Shown here one piece after another: positions 30,612 through 38,144 of a stretch of 64,000 nucleotides of DNA. Numbering within the stretch: position 1 is the first letter of the stretch; each line of letters begins with the position of its first letter. Origin of the DNA: Mycolicibacterium phocaicum (GTDB taxonomy: Bacteria; Actinomycetota; Actinomycetes; Mycobacteriales; Mycobacteriaceae). The stretch lies in NCBI RefSeq assembly GCF_010731115.1, contig NZ_AP022616.1, forward strand, positions 2,170,001 to 2,234,000. Direction: 5' to 3'. The notes beneath the pieces were generated by a model, which was given only the letters and a program-made list of their open reading frames with translations, made no database searches and had not been told where the DNA came from. The translations under genes were made by a program, and so were the position numbers.

Positions 30612-31190
30612 GTGGTGCGCGTGGATGATGCGATCGAGTTGCGAGCGTCCAGTCTCGAAGGGCCGCGAGTCCGCCTCCGCAAGGCGCGCGACAGCGACGC
30701 CAAGGGTCTGATCGAAACGCAGACCGACGAACGGGTGCGCCGGTATCTCGGTGGCCCGCGGCCCGTCAACGAAGTGCGCGCCGTGCTCGAAGGGGTCGGT
30801 GCCGCAACGCTATTGGAAGCCCCCGGCTGCTACATCGCGACGGCTGCGGATTCCGACGAGATGCTGGGGACGGTGACGCTGAGCCGCCGTCGCAACGACG
30901 TTCCCGGCCATCTGCACCCCGACGGCGACGAACTCGAGCTGAGCTACGTCTTCCGTCCGCACGCCTGGGGTCAGGGGTATGCGAGCGAAGCCGCGCGGCT
31001 GTTGCTGCGATACGCGGCCGGCGAGCTGGACGATCAACCTGTCGTGATCATCACCCAGACCGCCAACCGCCCCTCGCTGCGACTGGCTGAGCGCCTCGGG
31101 TTCAGTGTGGTGGCGACGTTCGAGCAGTACGACGCCGAACAAGCGCTGGCGACCGCTCAGCTGGCCGCGTTCCTACACACCGAGGTCTAG
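30612..31190 (+). CDS. GNAT-family N-acetyltransferase
   Basis: A 192-residue RimJ/RimL-like GNAT protein. It starts with a typical GPRVRLRKARDSDAKGLI strand-helix, and the acetyl-CoA loop reads PHAWGQGYASEAARLLLRYA; NRPSLRLAERLGFSVV is the usual late helix and strand. Substrate unknown. The GTG at 30612 is chosen; a further GTG at 30621 is possible. It is two bases from the convergent SnoaL-like gene. Confidence 0.83.
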   Translation: MVRVDDAIELRASSLEGPRVRLRKARDSDAKGLIETQTDERVRRYLGGPRPVNEVRAVLEGVGAATLLEAPGCYIATAADSDEMLGTVTLSRRRNDVPGHLHPDGDELELSYVFRPHAWGQGYASEAARLLLRYAAGELDDQPVVIITQTANRPSLRLAERLGFSVVATFEQYDAEQALATAQLAAFLHTEV

Positions 31191-31192
31191 GT

Positions 31193-31546
31193 TCAGCCCG
31201 GCACCTGGTCCAGGAAGCCGTGCACCGACCGGATGCGGCCGTCGGCGTCCGTGGCCAGCACGTCGAACCCGACGATGGGCGGCTGCTCCCCCTCCGGCCC
31301 CAGGCCCCACTGAAAGCGGGCCTGGTTGTGGTGGCTGTCGGGGCCACTGACGAGCGAGAAGACGAATCCGGGGAATTGGGTGTGTACGGCACCGATCACG
31401 CCGGAAATGGCGTCGTGACCCGTGACGTCGGCCATCGGATCGGTGTAGGACGCCTCGGGCGTCCAGTGGTCGTCGAGCAGCGCCTTCCGCTCAATCGGGT
31501 CGGTGGCGTTCCAGGTCTTCAGGTACGCGGTGACGATGTCGTTCAT
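31193..31546 (-). CDS. SnoaL-like / NTF2-fold protein
   Basis: A 117-residue small alpha+beta protein with YLKTWNATDPIERKALLDDHWTPEASYTDPMADVTGHDAI and a C-terminal GFDVLATDADGRIRSVHGFL, the pattern of SnoaL-like cone-shaped folds. Such proteins are often isomerases, hydrolases or binding proteins; nothing in the sequence fixes the activity. It begins at an ATG at 31546. Confidence 0.8.
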   Translation of the reverse strand: MNDIVTAYLKTWNATDPIERKALLDDHWTPEASYTDPMADVTGHDAISGVIGAVHTQFPGFVFSLVSGPDSHHNQARFQWGLGPEGEQPPIVGFDVLATDADGRIRSVHGFLDQVPG

Positions 31547-32008
31547 GCTGACCTCTTTCGTGTCGGGGTGGTCAGCTCAAAGCTTGGCGGCCGTAGCGCG
31601 GCAAGTCGATTACGTGGCAGGTAATGATGTTCTGCTGCTTGGGTTTTCGTCGATGGCGGCCACCGTGGGCGTCCGCAGGCCGGCGTTGAGCCTGCGGGTC
31701 GGGCGTAAAAGGCCGGGTAGCGGAGGCCCACAGCGCAGGGTCGAGCCAAGGCCACCGTTGACCCTGCAGCTACGGCGCAGAAGGTCGCGTAACCAAGACC
31801 CACACCGCAGCGTCAACCCAAGACCGGCGCTCACCCTGCAACCAGGGCACAAAAGGCCGAGTAGCCGAGCCCCACAGCGCAGCGTCAACCCAAGACCGGC
31901 GCTCACCCTGCAACCAGGGCACAAAAGGCCGAGTAGCCGAGCCCCACAGCGCAGCGTCAACCCAAGACGACGAAAGCCCCCTCCCGAAGGAGGGGGCTTT
32001 CGCAGCTG
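31547..32008. repeat. 72-bp tandem repeat tract
   Basis: Within this gene-free stretch, four head-to-tail units run from 31671 to about 31955: a worn 69-base copy (31671-31739), a divergent copy (31740-31811), two identical copies (31812-31883 and 31884-31955), and the first 13 bases of a fifth. The unit length is a multiple of three, so frames stay open on both strands, but no start with a ribosome site is seen. There are no spacers, so it is not a CRISPR array. It looks like a minisatellite. Confidence 0.85.
31971..32002 (-). terminator. Terminator after tRNA-Lys
   Basis: A perfect 14-base stem (CGAAAGCCCCCTCC, 31971-31984, with 31989-32002) and a four-base loop lie seven bases past the 3' end of the minus-strand tRNA. 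The stem ends in CTTT on the exit side. Confidence 0.75.
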
Positions 32009-32081
<73 letters not shown>

Positions 32082-32478
32082 GCGAGAGAGACATTAACAG
32101 CCCGATGGCTGCAGGGTGAAATCGTATGGTCAGCGCTGTTTACGACACCTCTACCCGGGGTATGAACACCCTGCCGAGAAGCTGGGCTGCCCTGAAACCG
32201 GCCCGCGCTGTCACCAACATCACACCCCGACGGCCCGCTCGGCCGCACCGGCCCGAAATCGCCACGAGCGTCGGCCGATTCGCCACGTCACCGTTGCCAC
32301 TACACACCTGCCACAGTGGTGTATAGCGACATGATCGTCAATAGCGGCTGGCGTCGACAGATCGATGAAAATCTGATGGACCTGCAATTTTGGAACAAGC
32401 AGCCCGAAAACAAAGTTAGCTGAAACCGCGTATGATGGTGTAGAAATGTAGGTGACGATAACTGAGGGGAGTTAGCTG
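32082..32478. other. Gene-poor stretch upstream of the 54-residue protein gene
   Basis: No firm gene. Items seen: a 66-codon frame from an ATG at 32126 with a weak AGGGTGA before it; an inverted repeat CTACACACC/GGTGTATAG (32300-32308 with 32318-32326, one mismatch); a 30-codon frame at 32331-32423 without a ribosome site; and a -10 box TATGAT (32431-32436) for the next gene. The base composition from 32330 to 32460 is visibly more AT-rich than around. Confidence 0.5.
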
Positions 32479-32643
32479 ATGACACCGATCGCCGGTGCGA
32501 CCTACGCAGCGCCGAGCGCCGACGTTGCGACAGCAGCTGACGACGCCCTGGTCATCGTCCATAACTGCACCCGACTGGGCCGGGTGGCGAATCCCCCGCG
32601 CAGCTGGCTGCCAGGCTGGCTGACACCGCGTCGCGGGAACTAG
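32479..32643 (+). CDS. Small 54-residue protein of unknown function
   Basis: The frame starts at an ATG with GAGGGGAG seven bases upstream and encodes MTPIAGATYAAPSADVATAA through to a basic end PGWLTPRRGN. A good -10 (TATGAT, 32431) lies 43 bases before the start, so it has a promoter, ribosome site and full frame of its own. There is no signal peptide or membrane helix; the middle ALVIVHNCTRLGRV is the only hydrophobic part, with one cysteine. It is convergent with the DUF3618 gene. No family is recognised. Confidence 0.6.
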   Translation: MTPIAGATYAAPSADVATAADDALVIVHNCTRLGRVANPPRSWLPGWLTPRRGN

Positions 32644-32652
32644 AAAGTCGGG

Positions 32653-32877
32653 TTATCCGCGGATCTTGCGGATAACCACCACCAGCACCACGACGCCGAG
32701 TCCGGCGAACGTTGCGATCACCGCCGGCTTGGACGCGATCGCGATGGCCTTGGCCTTCGCGTCATCGGCCAGGCGCTGCGGGTTTGCCCGCTCCGCGAGG
32801 GCGTCAACCGTCAACGCCAACTGATCGCGTGCACGATCGATTTCCTGCTTGATCTCGTCAGGATTCCGGTCAGCCAC
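32653..32877 (-). CDS. DUF3618 membrane protein
   Basis: A 74-residue protein. The first 35 residues (DPDEIKQEIDRARDQL-like DEIKQEIDRARDQLALTVDAL) form a helix typical of DUF3618, then a basic stretch, then one membrane helix (VIATFAGLGVVVLVVVI) ending in RKIRG. The GTG start at 32877 has GGAGGG five bases upstream. Rv2520c holds the same place next to bcp. Function unknown. Confidence 0.83.
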   Translation of the reverse strand: MADRNPDEIKQEIDRARDQLALTVDALAERANPQRLADDAKAKAIAIASKPAVIATFAGLGVVVLVVVIRKIRG

Positions 32878-32968
32878 TTCAGCCCTCCAGCTCGGGTTGC
32901 TCCTTGGCGCTCTACCCTAGAGCAGCTTGCTGTAACAGCAACGCCTGGCCGACAGAAGGGACCTCCCG

Positions 32969-33442
32969 GTGGCACCGACCCCGCGACTCGAAGTGGGCGA
33001 CAAAGCCCCCGCATTCAGCCTGCCCGACGCCGACGGCAACACCGTGAAGCTGTCGGACTACAAGGGCCGCAAGGTCATCGTCTACTTCTACCCGGCAGCC
33101 TCGACGCCGGGTTGCACCAAGCAGGCCTGCGATTTTCGCGACAGCCTGGCCGAACTCAATGAGGCCGGCCTCGACGTCATCGGCATCTCCCCCGACAAGC
33201 CCGAGAAGCTCGCCAAGTTCCGTGACAACGAGGGCCTGACCTTCCCGCTGCTGTCGGACCCCGACCGCAAGGTGCTGACCGCCTACGGCGCCTTCGGCGA
33301 GAAGACGATGTACGGCAAGACCGTGCAGGGCGTCATCCGGTCGACCTTCCTCGTGGACGAGAAGGGCAACATCGAGGTCGCGCAGTACAACGTCAAGGCC
33401 ACGGGCCACGTCGCCAAGTTGCGGCGGGATTTGTCGGTCTGA
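32969..33442 (+). CDS. bcp: Thiol peroxidase (PrxQ/BCP)
   Basis: A 157-residue peroxiredoxin that reduces hydrogen and lipid peroxides. The peroxidatic cysteine is C49 in STPGCTKQAC and the resolving cysteine is C54, five residues on, which is the PrxQ alpha2-helix type. The GTG at 32969 has AAGGGA about ten bases upstream. It corresponds to Rv2521, divergent from the DUF3618 gene. Confidence 0.92.
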   Translation: MAPTPRLEVGDKAPAFSLPDADGNTVKLSDYKGRKVIVYFYPAASTPGCTKQACDFRDSLAELNEAGLDVIGISPDKPEKLAKFRDNEGLTFPLLSDPDRKVLTAYGAFGEKTMYGKTVQGVIRSTFLVDEKGNIEVAQYNVKATGHVAKLRRDLSV

Positions 33443-33606
33443 GTCTTTCGCGTCACCGCCGGTTCCTGGCGCGGCGAGCCCGCGCCGGGAACCGGGTGGC
33501 GTCCCGCCCAACCACGTGTGACATCCGCGTGGCCATTCGGGCAATCGTTGTCGTCACCGGTGTTCCGTCAACAGCCGCAGATGCGTTCAGGTGCAAGACT
33601 TTTGGC

Positions 33607-33831
33607 GTGACGCACAACATTCACATTCGCACCGTCGACAGCAGCATCCAGTACCCCAACGCGCTGAGCTATGGCGAGAAGGACCAGATTCTCTGGGTCC
33701 AGATCGGCGACCACGCCGACAGCTCCGACACCATCTACTTCAGCCCGTCCTACTGGCAGCAGTACACCGTGGACCCCCACAGTGAAGACCCGCTCGATCT
33801 GGAATTCGACGAAGACGAGGACGACGAGTAG
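33607..33831 (+). CDS. Small acidic-tailed hypothetical protein
   Basis: A 74-residue protein from a GTG at 33607: THNIHIRTVDSSIQYPNALSYGEKDQILWVQIGDHADSSDTIYFSPSYWQQYTV followed by a highly acidic end (SEDPLDLEFDEDEDDE). It looks like a compact beta domain with an acidic tail. The frame is open back to 33496, but the extra 37 residues are not protein-like, so the later start is preferred although no clear ribosome site is present. No family is recognised. Confidence 0.5.
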   Translation: MTHNIHIRTVDSSIQYPNALSYGEKDQILWVQIGDHADSSDTIYFSPSYWQQYTVDPHSEDPLDLEFDEDEDDE

Positions 33832-33942
33832 AAGTCCGGCACCCGGAGGCACGACGTTTCGTACCCCCGGGCGCAACGGATAGGACGGGTGCCGACTTCG
33901 ATCACCCGTCCGCCCCTCTCTGGCACTGCTTAGCGGCACGAC

Positions 33943-34207
33943 GGTGCACGACTCGCTGGAGCACCGGCTGCGTACCGGCAGCCGGATCGTCGCCGACAGC
34001 AGTCCGCCTCTTCTGTGTCTACGTCGAACTGATCGGCTCGGCGACGCTGGCGCTCGACGAACTGTGCATACACCTGCTCACCCAGGACGTGTCCAAGAAA
34101 CTGCTGCCCGAGCGGCTCATCGTGGTCGACGAGCTGCCCGGGTCATCGGGCGGCACGTCGCCAAAGGCCAACTGCGCGAGTATATTCGAGCCTGGACGGG
34201 AGACGGA
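33943..34207 (+). pseudogene. Remnant of an AMP-dependent acyl-CoA ligase C-terminus
   Basis: Pieces of the small C-terminal domain of a FadD-like ligase remain in different frames. One frame gives CVYVELIGSATLALDELC, then KKLLPERLIVVDELPGSSGG; after a shift near 34150 another frame continues HVAKGQLREYIRAW, where the normal motif would be GKVxKxxLRE. The adenylation domain is gone. It is not expressed as a working enzyme. Confidence 0.7.
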
Positions 34208-34760
34208 CATGACCGCGCCGCGCGGCCTCGAAGTGGGCACCATCCGTGACGCCGATCGGCGTCGACCTCACCCATGAGCAGGCCATGGCCGCCGCCCTCC
34301 GGCACCTCGCGACCATCGGCTTCGCCGAGAACCTGGCCGGGCACATCACCTTTCAGCCTGACGGCCAGACCGACATGTACGTCAACCCGTGGGGTCTGTG
34401 GTGGCAGGAGGTCACGGCGTCCGACATCTGCATGGTCGACGAAGATGCCCGCGTGCAGCGGGTTCGCTGGGACGTCACCCCGGCCATCCACATCCACACC
34501 GAGCTGCACCGCGCCCGCGCCGACGCGCGCGTGGTGATCCACAACCACCCCTACTACGTGTGCTGCTGCGCTGGGCCGGCTCCCAGGCCTCGTACACCAG
34601 ACAGGCTCGTTGTTCCCGGACGACCTCTGCCTGGTCGACGAATACGACGGCGAGGTCGGCAGTCCCTCCCGCGCAGCCGAATTGGCGGGTCACATTGACC
34701 ACATGCCCAGTTACCGCTCGATGTACGGCACCTGGGAACGGCTCGGCGAAAAGCTCGCGC
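34208..34760 (+). pseudogene. Broken class II aldolase/adducin family gene
   Basis: The frame from 34246 gives GVDLTHEQAMAAALRHLA, FAENLAGHITFQ, VNPWGLWWQEVTASDI and IHIHTELHRARADARVVIHNHP, which is the zinc-binding N-terminal half of a class II aldolase. A frameshift near 34570 moves the continuation to a third frame (LFPDDLCLVDEYDGEVGS), and the upstream ATG at 34208 (TAPRGLEVGTIR) is also out of frame. The remaining C-terminal zinc histidine region is absent. Confidence 0.75.
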
Positions 34761-34781
34761 CGGCCGCGGTTTTCACCCAGC

Positions 34782-35093
34782 GTGGTGGCGACCCTTCCCC
34801 CCATCGCCGGCCTCTACGACGACCTGGTGACATTGCGGGATCAACTGAACGGCGGCAAGGCCACTGGCAATTCGGGGCTTGCGATTGCGGGTGCCGTTAG
34901 TGCCTTGGTCGACCTCGTCCAGCTTGCACCGGGAATAGCGAACGGGAACATTGGCGACTTCGTCCATGGTCTTGGCGACGTTGCCACGATAACGATCGCC
35001 GTCGAATCATTCACGCGTGACGGCCAGGCGGCAACGCTATTGCTTTCTGGAGCGGACGTCGCGGTAACCGCGCTCGGGAACCTCTTCAAGTAG
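34782..35093 (+). CDS. Hypothetical protein or gene fragment
   Basis: A 103-residue frame from GTG codons at 34782/34785: VATLPPIAGLYDDLVTLRDQ, then a hydrophobic middle (SGLAIAGAVSALVDLVQLAPGIANG) and VHGLGDVATITIAVES to the end ALGNLFK. It is out of frame with the aldolase remnant before it and its bases are less GC-rich than the neighbours. It may be the 3' part of a longer lost gene. No family is recognised, and the real start is unknown. Confidence 0.4.
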   Translation: MVATLPPIAGLYDDLVTLRDQLNGGKATGNSGLAIAGAVSALVDLVQLAPGIANGNIGDFVHGLGDVATITIAVESFTRDGQAATLLLSGADVAVTALGNLFK

Positions 35094-35112
35094 GCCGGCC
35101 GCAACGGATCTA

Positions 35113-36264
35113 GTGGTGTGTCTCGTAAATAAGTAGTCGTATGTTTGTTATTCTGTCCGGGTGAGTGCATCACCAGCAGCGGCCTTGCCAATGACGCCGG
35201 CCGAGCGTGAAACGTTGGAGAAGCTGGAACGGTCGCACACTGCGCCGCATCAGCAGGTGCTGCGGGCGAAGGTGCTGCTGATGGCCGCCGACGGTGAGGC
35301 CAATACCCGGATCGCCGAGGAAGTTGGGGTGGCACCGGTGACGGTGCGCAGCTGGCGTGAGCGGTTCAGTCAGGACGGGCTTGCCGGGCTGGGCAAGATC
35401 CGGGTCGGGCGCGGCCGCAAGCCGTCGATTTCGGAGGAGACGATCGCCGAGATTGTGCGGTTGACCACGACGACAACTCCCGATGGTGCCACGCATTGGT
35501 CATGTCGCACGATGGCCAAGCGAGTCGGGGTCAGTTCGGCTACGGTGCAACGGATTTGGTCCGACTTAGGTCTCAAGCCCCATCGGGTGGACACGTTCAA
35601 GGTGTCAGGGGATCCCAAGTTTGAGGACAAACTCATCGATGTGGTCGGGTTGTATCTGAATCCGCCCGAGCAGGCCATCGTGTTGTGCATGGATGAGAAG
35701 TCCCAGATCCAGGCGTTGGACCGCACCCAGGCGTCACTGCCGATGGTCAAGGGGCGGGCCGCCACCATGACCCATGACTACAAACGAAACGGCACCACTA
35801 CGCTGTTCGCCGCACTGGACGTGCTGACCGGCACGGTGATCGGCCAATGCCTGCCCCGACACCGCCACACCGAGTTCATCAAATTCCTCAACACAATCGA
35901 CCGCGAAGTTCCCCAGGGTTACAGGTCCACCTGATCTTGGACAATTACGCAACCCACAAGCACGTCGAGGTCACGAACTGGATGAAGCGGCACAAGCGGT
36001 TTCATTTCCATTTCACCCCGACCTCATCGTCATGGCTCAACCAGGTCGAACGGTGGTTCCGCGACCTGACCGACAAGAACCTACGCCGCGGTATCTTCGG
36101 CAGTGTGCCCGAGTTGATCGCCAGCATCGAGTCATACCTCAACGCCCACAACGCCGATCCCAAGCCCTACGTGTGGACGGCCACCGCCGAATCCATCCTC
36201 GCCAAAGTTCGCCGCGCACGCACCAAACTCCAACAAGTAGTCAACCAAAACTGAGACACACCAC
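35113..36264 (+). mobile_element. IS630-family insertion sequence, 1152 bp
   Basis: The ends are perfect inverted repeats GTGGTGTGTCTC (35113-35124) and GAGACACACCAC (36253-36264). It is flanked on both sides by TA (35111-35112 and 36265-36266), the target duplication of the IS630/Tc1 group. One transposase reading region fills it. The right end falls at the stop codon of the M20 peptidase gene. Confidence 0.9.
35161..36254 (+). pseudogene. IS630-family transposase, frameshifted
   Basis: The first frame (35161-35934) has an N-terminal helix-turn-helix (IAEEVGVAPVTVRSWRERF), a second one (MAKRVGVSSATVQRIW) and the first catalytic aspartate in CMDEKSQIQALDR. Near 35908-35925 the homology moves by -1 into the frame ending at 36254, which carries the second aspartate (LILDNYATHK) and the glutamate (NQVERWF). 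The simplest reading is a one-base deletion in the CCCCAGGGTTA stretch, leaving the enzyme broken; a programmed -1 shift cannot be ruled out, but no standard slippery heptamer is seen. Confidence 0.82.
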
Positions 36265-37592
36265 TAGCGCGCGAGTGCGTCCAGCAGCAGCGCCTCGGAG
36301 ATCGCGGCCTTCTCCAGTACACCCAGGTGCAGGCTCTCGTTGATGCTGTGCGCCTGCGTGCCGGGGTCTTCCACACCGGTCACCAGAATCGTTGCCTCGG
36401 GGAAGGTCTCGGCGAACTCGGCGATGAACGGGATGGACCCGCCCATCCCCATGTCGACCGGCGCGACGCCCCACGCGTGCGTGAACGCCGACCGGGCCGC
36501 GTCGTACACCGGTCCGCTGGCGTCGATGGCATACGGCTGGCCGACGTCGCCCGGCGTCACGGTGACCTTGACACCCCATGGCGCGTGGCTCTCGAGGTGG
36601 CGGGTCAGGGCGGCCAGATGCGCCAGCGCGTCGCCGCCCGGGGCGACGCGCATGCTGACCTTGGCCCGCGCCCGCGGAATCAGCGTGTTCGACGCCTTGG
36701 CGATCGACGTGGTGTCGATGCCGATGACGGTGATGGCCGGCTTGGCCCAAAGTCGTTGCACCACAGAGCCGGAACCGATCTGCTGCACGCCGTCGAGCAT
36801 GCCGGTCTCGGCGGCGACCCACTCGGGCCCGCGGTCGACGTCCGCGGCGGTGCCCTCGTAGAGACCCTCGACCGCGACGTTGCCGTCGTCGTCGTGCAAT
36901 GTGGCCAGCAACCGCACCAAAGCGCTCAGCGCGTCGGGCACCACGCCGCCCCAGATGCCGGAGTGCAGCCCGTGGTCCAGCGTCGCCACCTCGACGACGC
37001 AGTCGACCAGGCCGCGCAATGACACCGTCAGCGCCGGCATCTCGGTGCTCCAGTTGTCCGAATCGGCGATGACGATGACGTCGGCCGCCAGCAGCTCCTT
37101 GTGCGCACTCAGCAGAGCACCGAGAGAAGGCGAGCCCGATTCCTCTTCGCCCTCAACGAAAACCGTCACACCGACGGGCGGGTTGCCGCCATGGGCCCGC
37201 ATGGCGGCCAGGTGCACGGCGATGCCGGCCTTGTCGTCGGCGCTGCCCCGACCGTAGAGCCGGCCGTCGCGCTCGGTCGGTTCGAAGGGTTCCGAGTCCC
37301 ACTGCGCGGCGTCGCCCTCGGGCTGCACGTCGTGGTGCGCGTACAGCAGCACTGTGGGAGCGCCTTCAGGTGCGGGATGACGGGCGATGACGGCCGGCGC
37401 CCCGCCCTCCTGGACGATGTGCACCTCGCCGAAGCCCGCGTCGGACAACAGCTTTGCGGTCAGCGCGGCGCTGCGGTGCACCTCGGCGTGCCGGGCCGGA
37501 TCGGCCCAGACGGACTGGATGCGGACCAGGTCCTCCAGGTCGGCACGCACCGACGGCAGCACCTCGCGGACAGCGGCGACGAGATCACTCAT
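36264..37592 (-). CDS. M20-family dipeptidase/metallopeptidase
   Basis: A 442-residue zinc peptidase. Metal and catalytic motifs are LLYAHHDVQPEG (H and D), GRGSADDKAG (bridging D) and VEGEEESGS (general base E), with a dimerisation domain between about 180 and 310. It cleaves dipeptides or acyl-amino acids; the exact substrate is unknown. It is homologous to Rv2522c. The TAG stop now consists of the TA target of the IS630 element plus the first base of the element; the original sequence at this point would also have given TAG, so the protein is unchanged. Confidence 0.88.
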   Translation of the reverse strand: MSDLVAAVREVLPSVRADLEDLVRIQSVWADPARHAEVHRSAALTAKLLSDAGFGEVHIVQEGGAPAVIARHPAPEGAPTVLLYAHHDVQPEGDAAQWDSEPFEPTERDGRLYGRGSADDKAGIAVHLAAMRAHGGNPPVGVTVFVEGEEESGSPSLGALLSAHKELLAADVIVIADSDNWSTEMPALTVSLRGLVDCVVEVATLDHGLHSGIWGGVVPDALSALVRLLATLHDDDGNVAVEGLYEGTAADVDRGPEWVAAETGMLDGVQQIGSGSVVQRLWAKPAITVIGIDTTSIAKASNTLIPRARAKVSMRVAPGGDALAHLAALTRHLESHAPWGVKVTVTPGDVGQPYAIDASGPVYDAARSAFTHAWGVAPVDMGMGGSIPFIAEFAETFPEATILVTGVEDPGTQAHSINESLHLGVLEKAAISEALLLDALAR

Positions 37593-37623
37593 GGCGCCAA
37601 GGTTAGCCGGTCACCCTCAAGCA

Positions 37624-37681
37624 CGAGCAGACGCAAAACTGTCGATTCCCACTAGGAGATCGACAGTTTTGCGTCTGCTCG
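37624..37681. repeat. Long palindromic element between acpS and peptidase
   Basis: Two perfect 23-base arms (37624-37646 and 37659-37681) enclose a 12-base loop. The arm core CGAGCAGACGCAAAACTGTC recurs at 56251-56271 with two changes. It follows the acpS stop and precedes the peptidase start, so it may end the fas-acpS transcript. It looks like a member of a dispersed intergenic repeat family. Confidence 0.8.
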
Positions 37682-37708
37682 CGAGGGGAAGGTGACACCC
37701 AAAAAGAA

Positions 37709-38101
37709 CTAGTCCTGCTCGAGGACCGCGACCGCGGCCGCGGTGTCGCCTTCGTGGGTCAGCGACACGTGGATGGCCACGCCCTTGAGGTGCTCGGCGA
37801 TCTCACCGGACAGCCGCACCTTGGGCCGGCCCCACATGTCGGTGACGACCTCGATGTCACGGTGGATGCCCTCGGGCAGCACCGGACGCTTCGAGAACCG
37901 CGAGCCCGACCACGCCTTGATCACGGCTTCCTTGGCCGCCCAGCGGGCCGCCAGGTGCCGTGCCGCCGACGAACTCTTGTCGGCGGCGTCACGGCGCTCA
38001 CCTGGGGTGAACGTCTCCGCGAAGACGGTGCCCGGCTGGTCGACCTGTTCGGCGAAATCCGGAATCGAGACCAGGTCGATGCCCACACCCAGGATGCTCA
38101 T
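37709..38101 (-). CDS. acpS: Holo-[acyl-carrier-protein] synthase
   Basis: A 130-residue phosphopantetheinyl transferase that loads 4'-phosphopantetheine from CoA on the ACP domain of FAS-I. Mg and CoA sites are GVGIDLVSI (D9) and AARWAAKEAVIKA (E), plus the VSLTHEGDTAAAV end. The ATG at 38101 is preferred over a TTG at 38110. It follows fas by 43 bases on the same strand, as in other mycobacteria, so the synthase and its activating enzyme are made together. Confidence 0.94.
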   Translation of the reverse strand: MSILGVGIDLVSIPDFAEQVDQPGTVFAETFTPGERRDAADKSSSAARHLAARWAAKEAVIKAWSGSRFSKRPVLPEGIHRDIEVVTDMWGRPKVRLSGEIAEHLKGVAIHVSLTHEGDTAAAVAVLEQD

Positions 38102-38144
38102 GGGCAACAACCTAGCGGACCCAATCCCGATACCTCAGAAGGCC

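Noticed and set aside
31610..31960. A minus-strand frame of 116 codons with a 24-residue repeat
   Set aside because: It arises from the 72-bp tandem repeat. The start would be TTG without a ribosome site, and the opposite strand is open too.
31671..31968. Possible CRISPR array
   Set aside because: Units are directly joined with no unique spacers, are 72 bases long, and no cas genes are near.
32126..32326. Possible 66-residue protein
   Set aside because: There is an ATG with a weak AGGGTGA, but the sequence is rich in P, R, A and T without any pattern, and no promoter is clear. Left as a note in the gap description.
32331..32423. 30-codon frame before the 54-residue gene
   Set aside because: No ribosome site and no TANNNT at the right distance; could be a leader peptide but cannot be supported as a gene.
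33568..33939. Minus-strand frame of 123 codons opposite the acidic-tailed protein
   Set aside because: Antisense shadow; the plus frame has a plausible compact protein.
34389..34781. Single long plus-strand gene from 34389 to 35093
   Set aside because: Its first part is the wrong frame of the aldolase remnant (R, P and A rich); only the part from 34782 looks like protein.
37624..37681. Attachment site of a phage or integron
   Set aside because: The symmetric element is not beside an integrase or tRNA, and a second copy occurs at another 3' end without any mobile genes.
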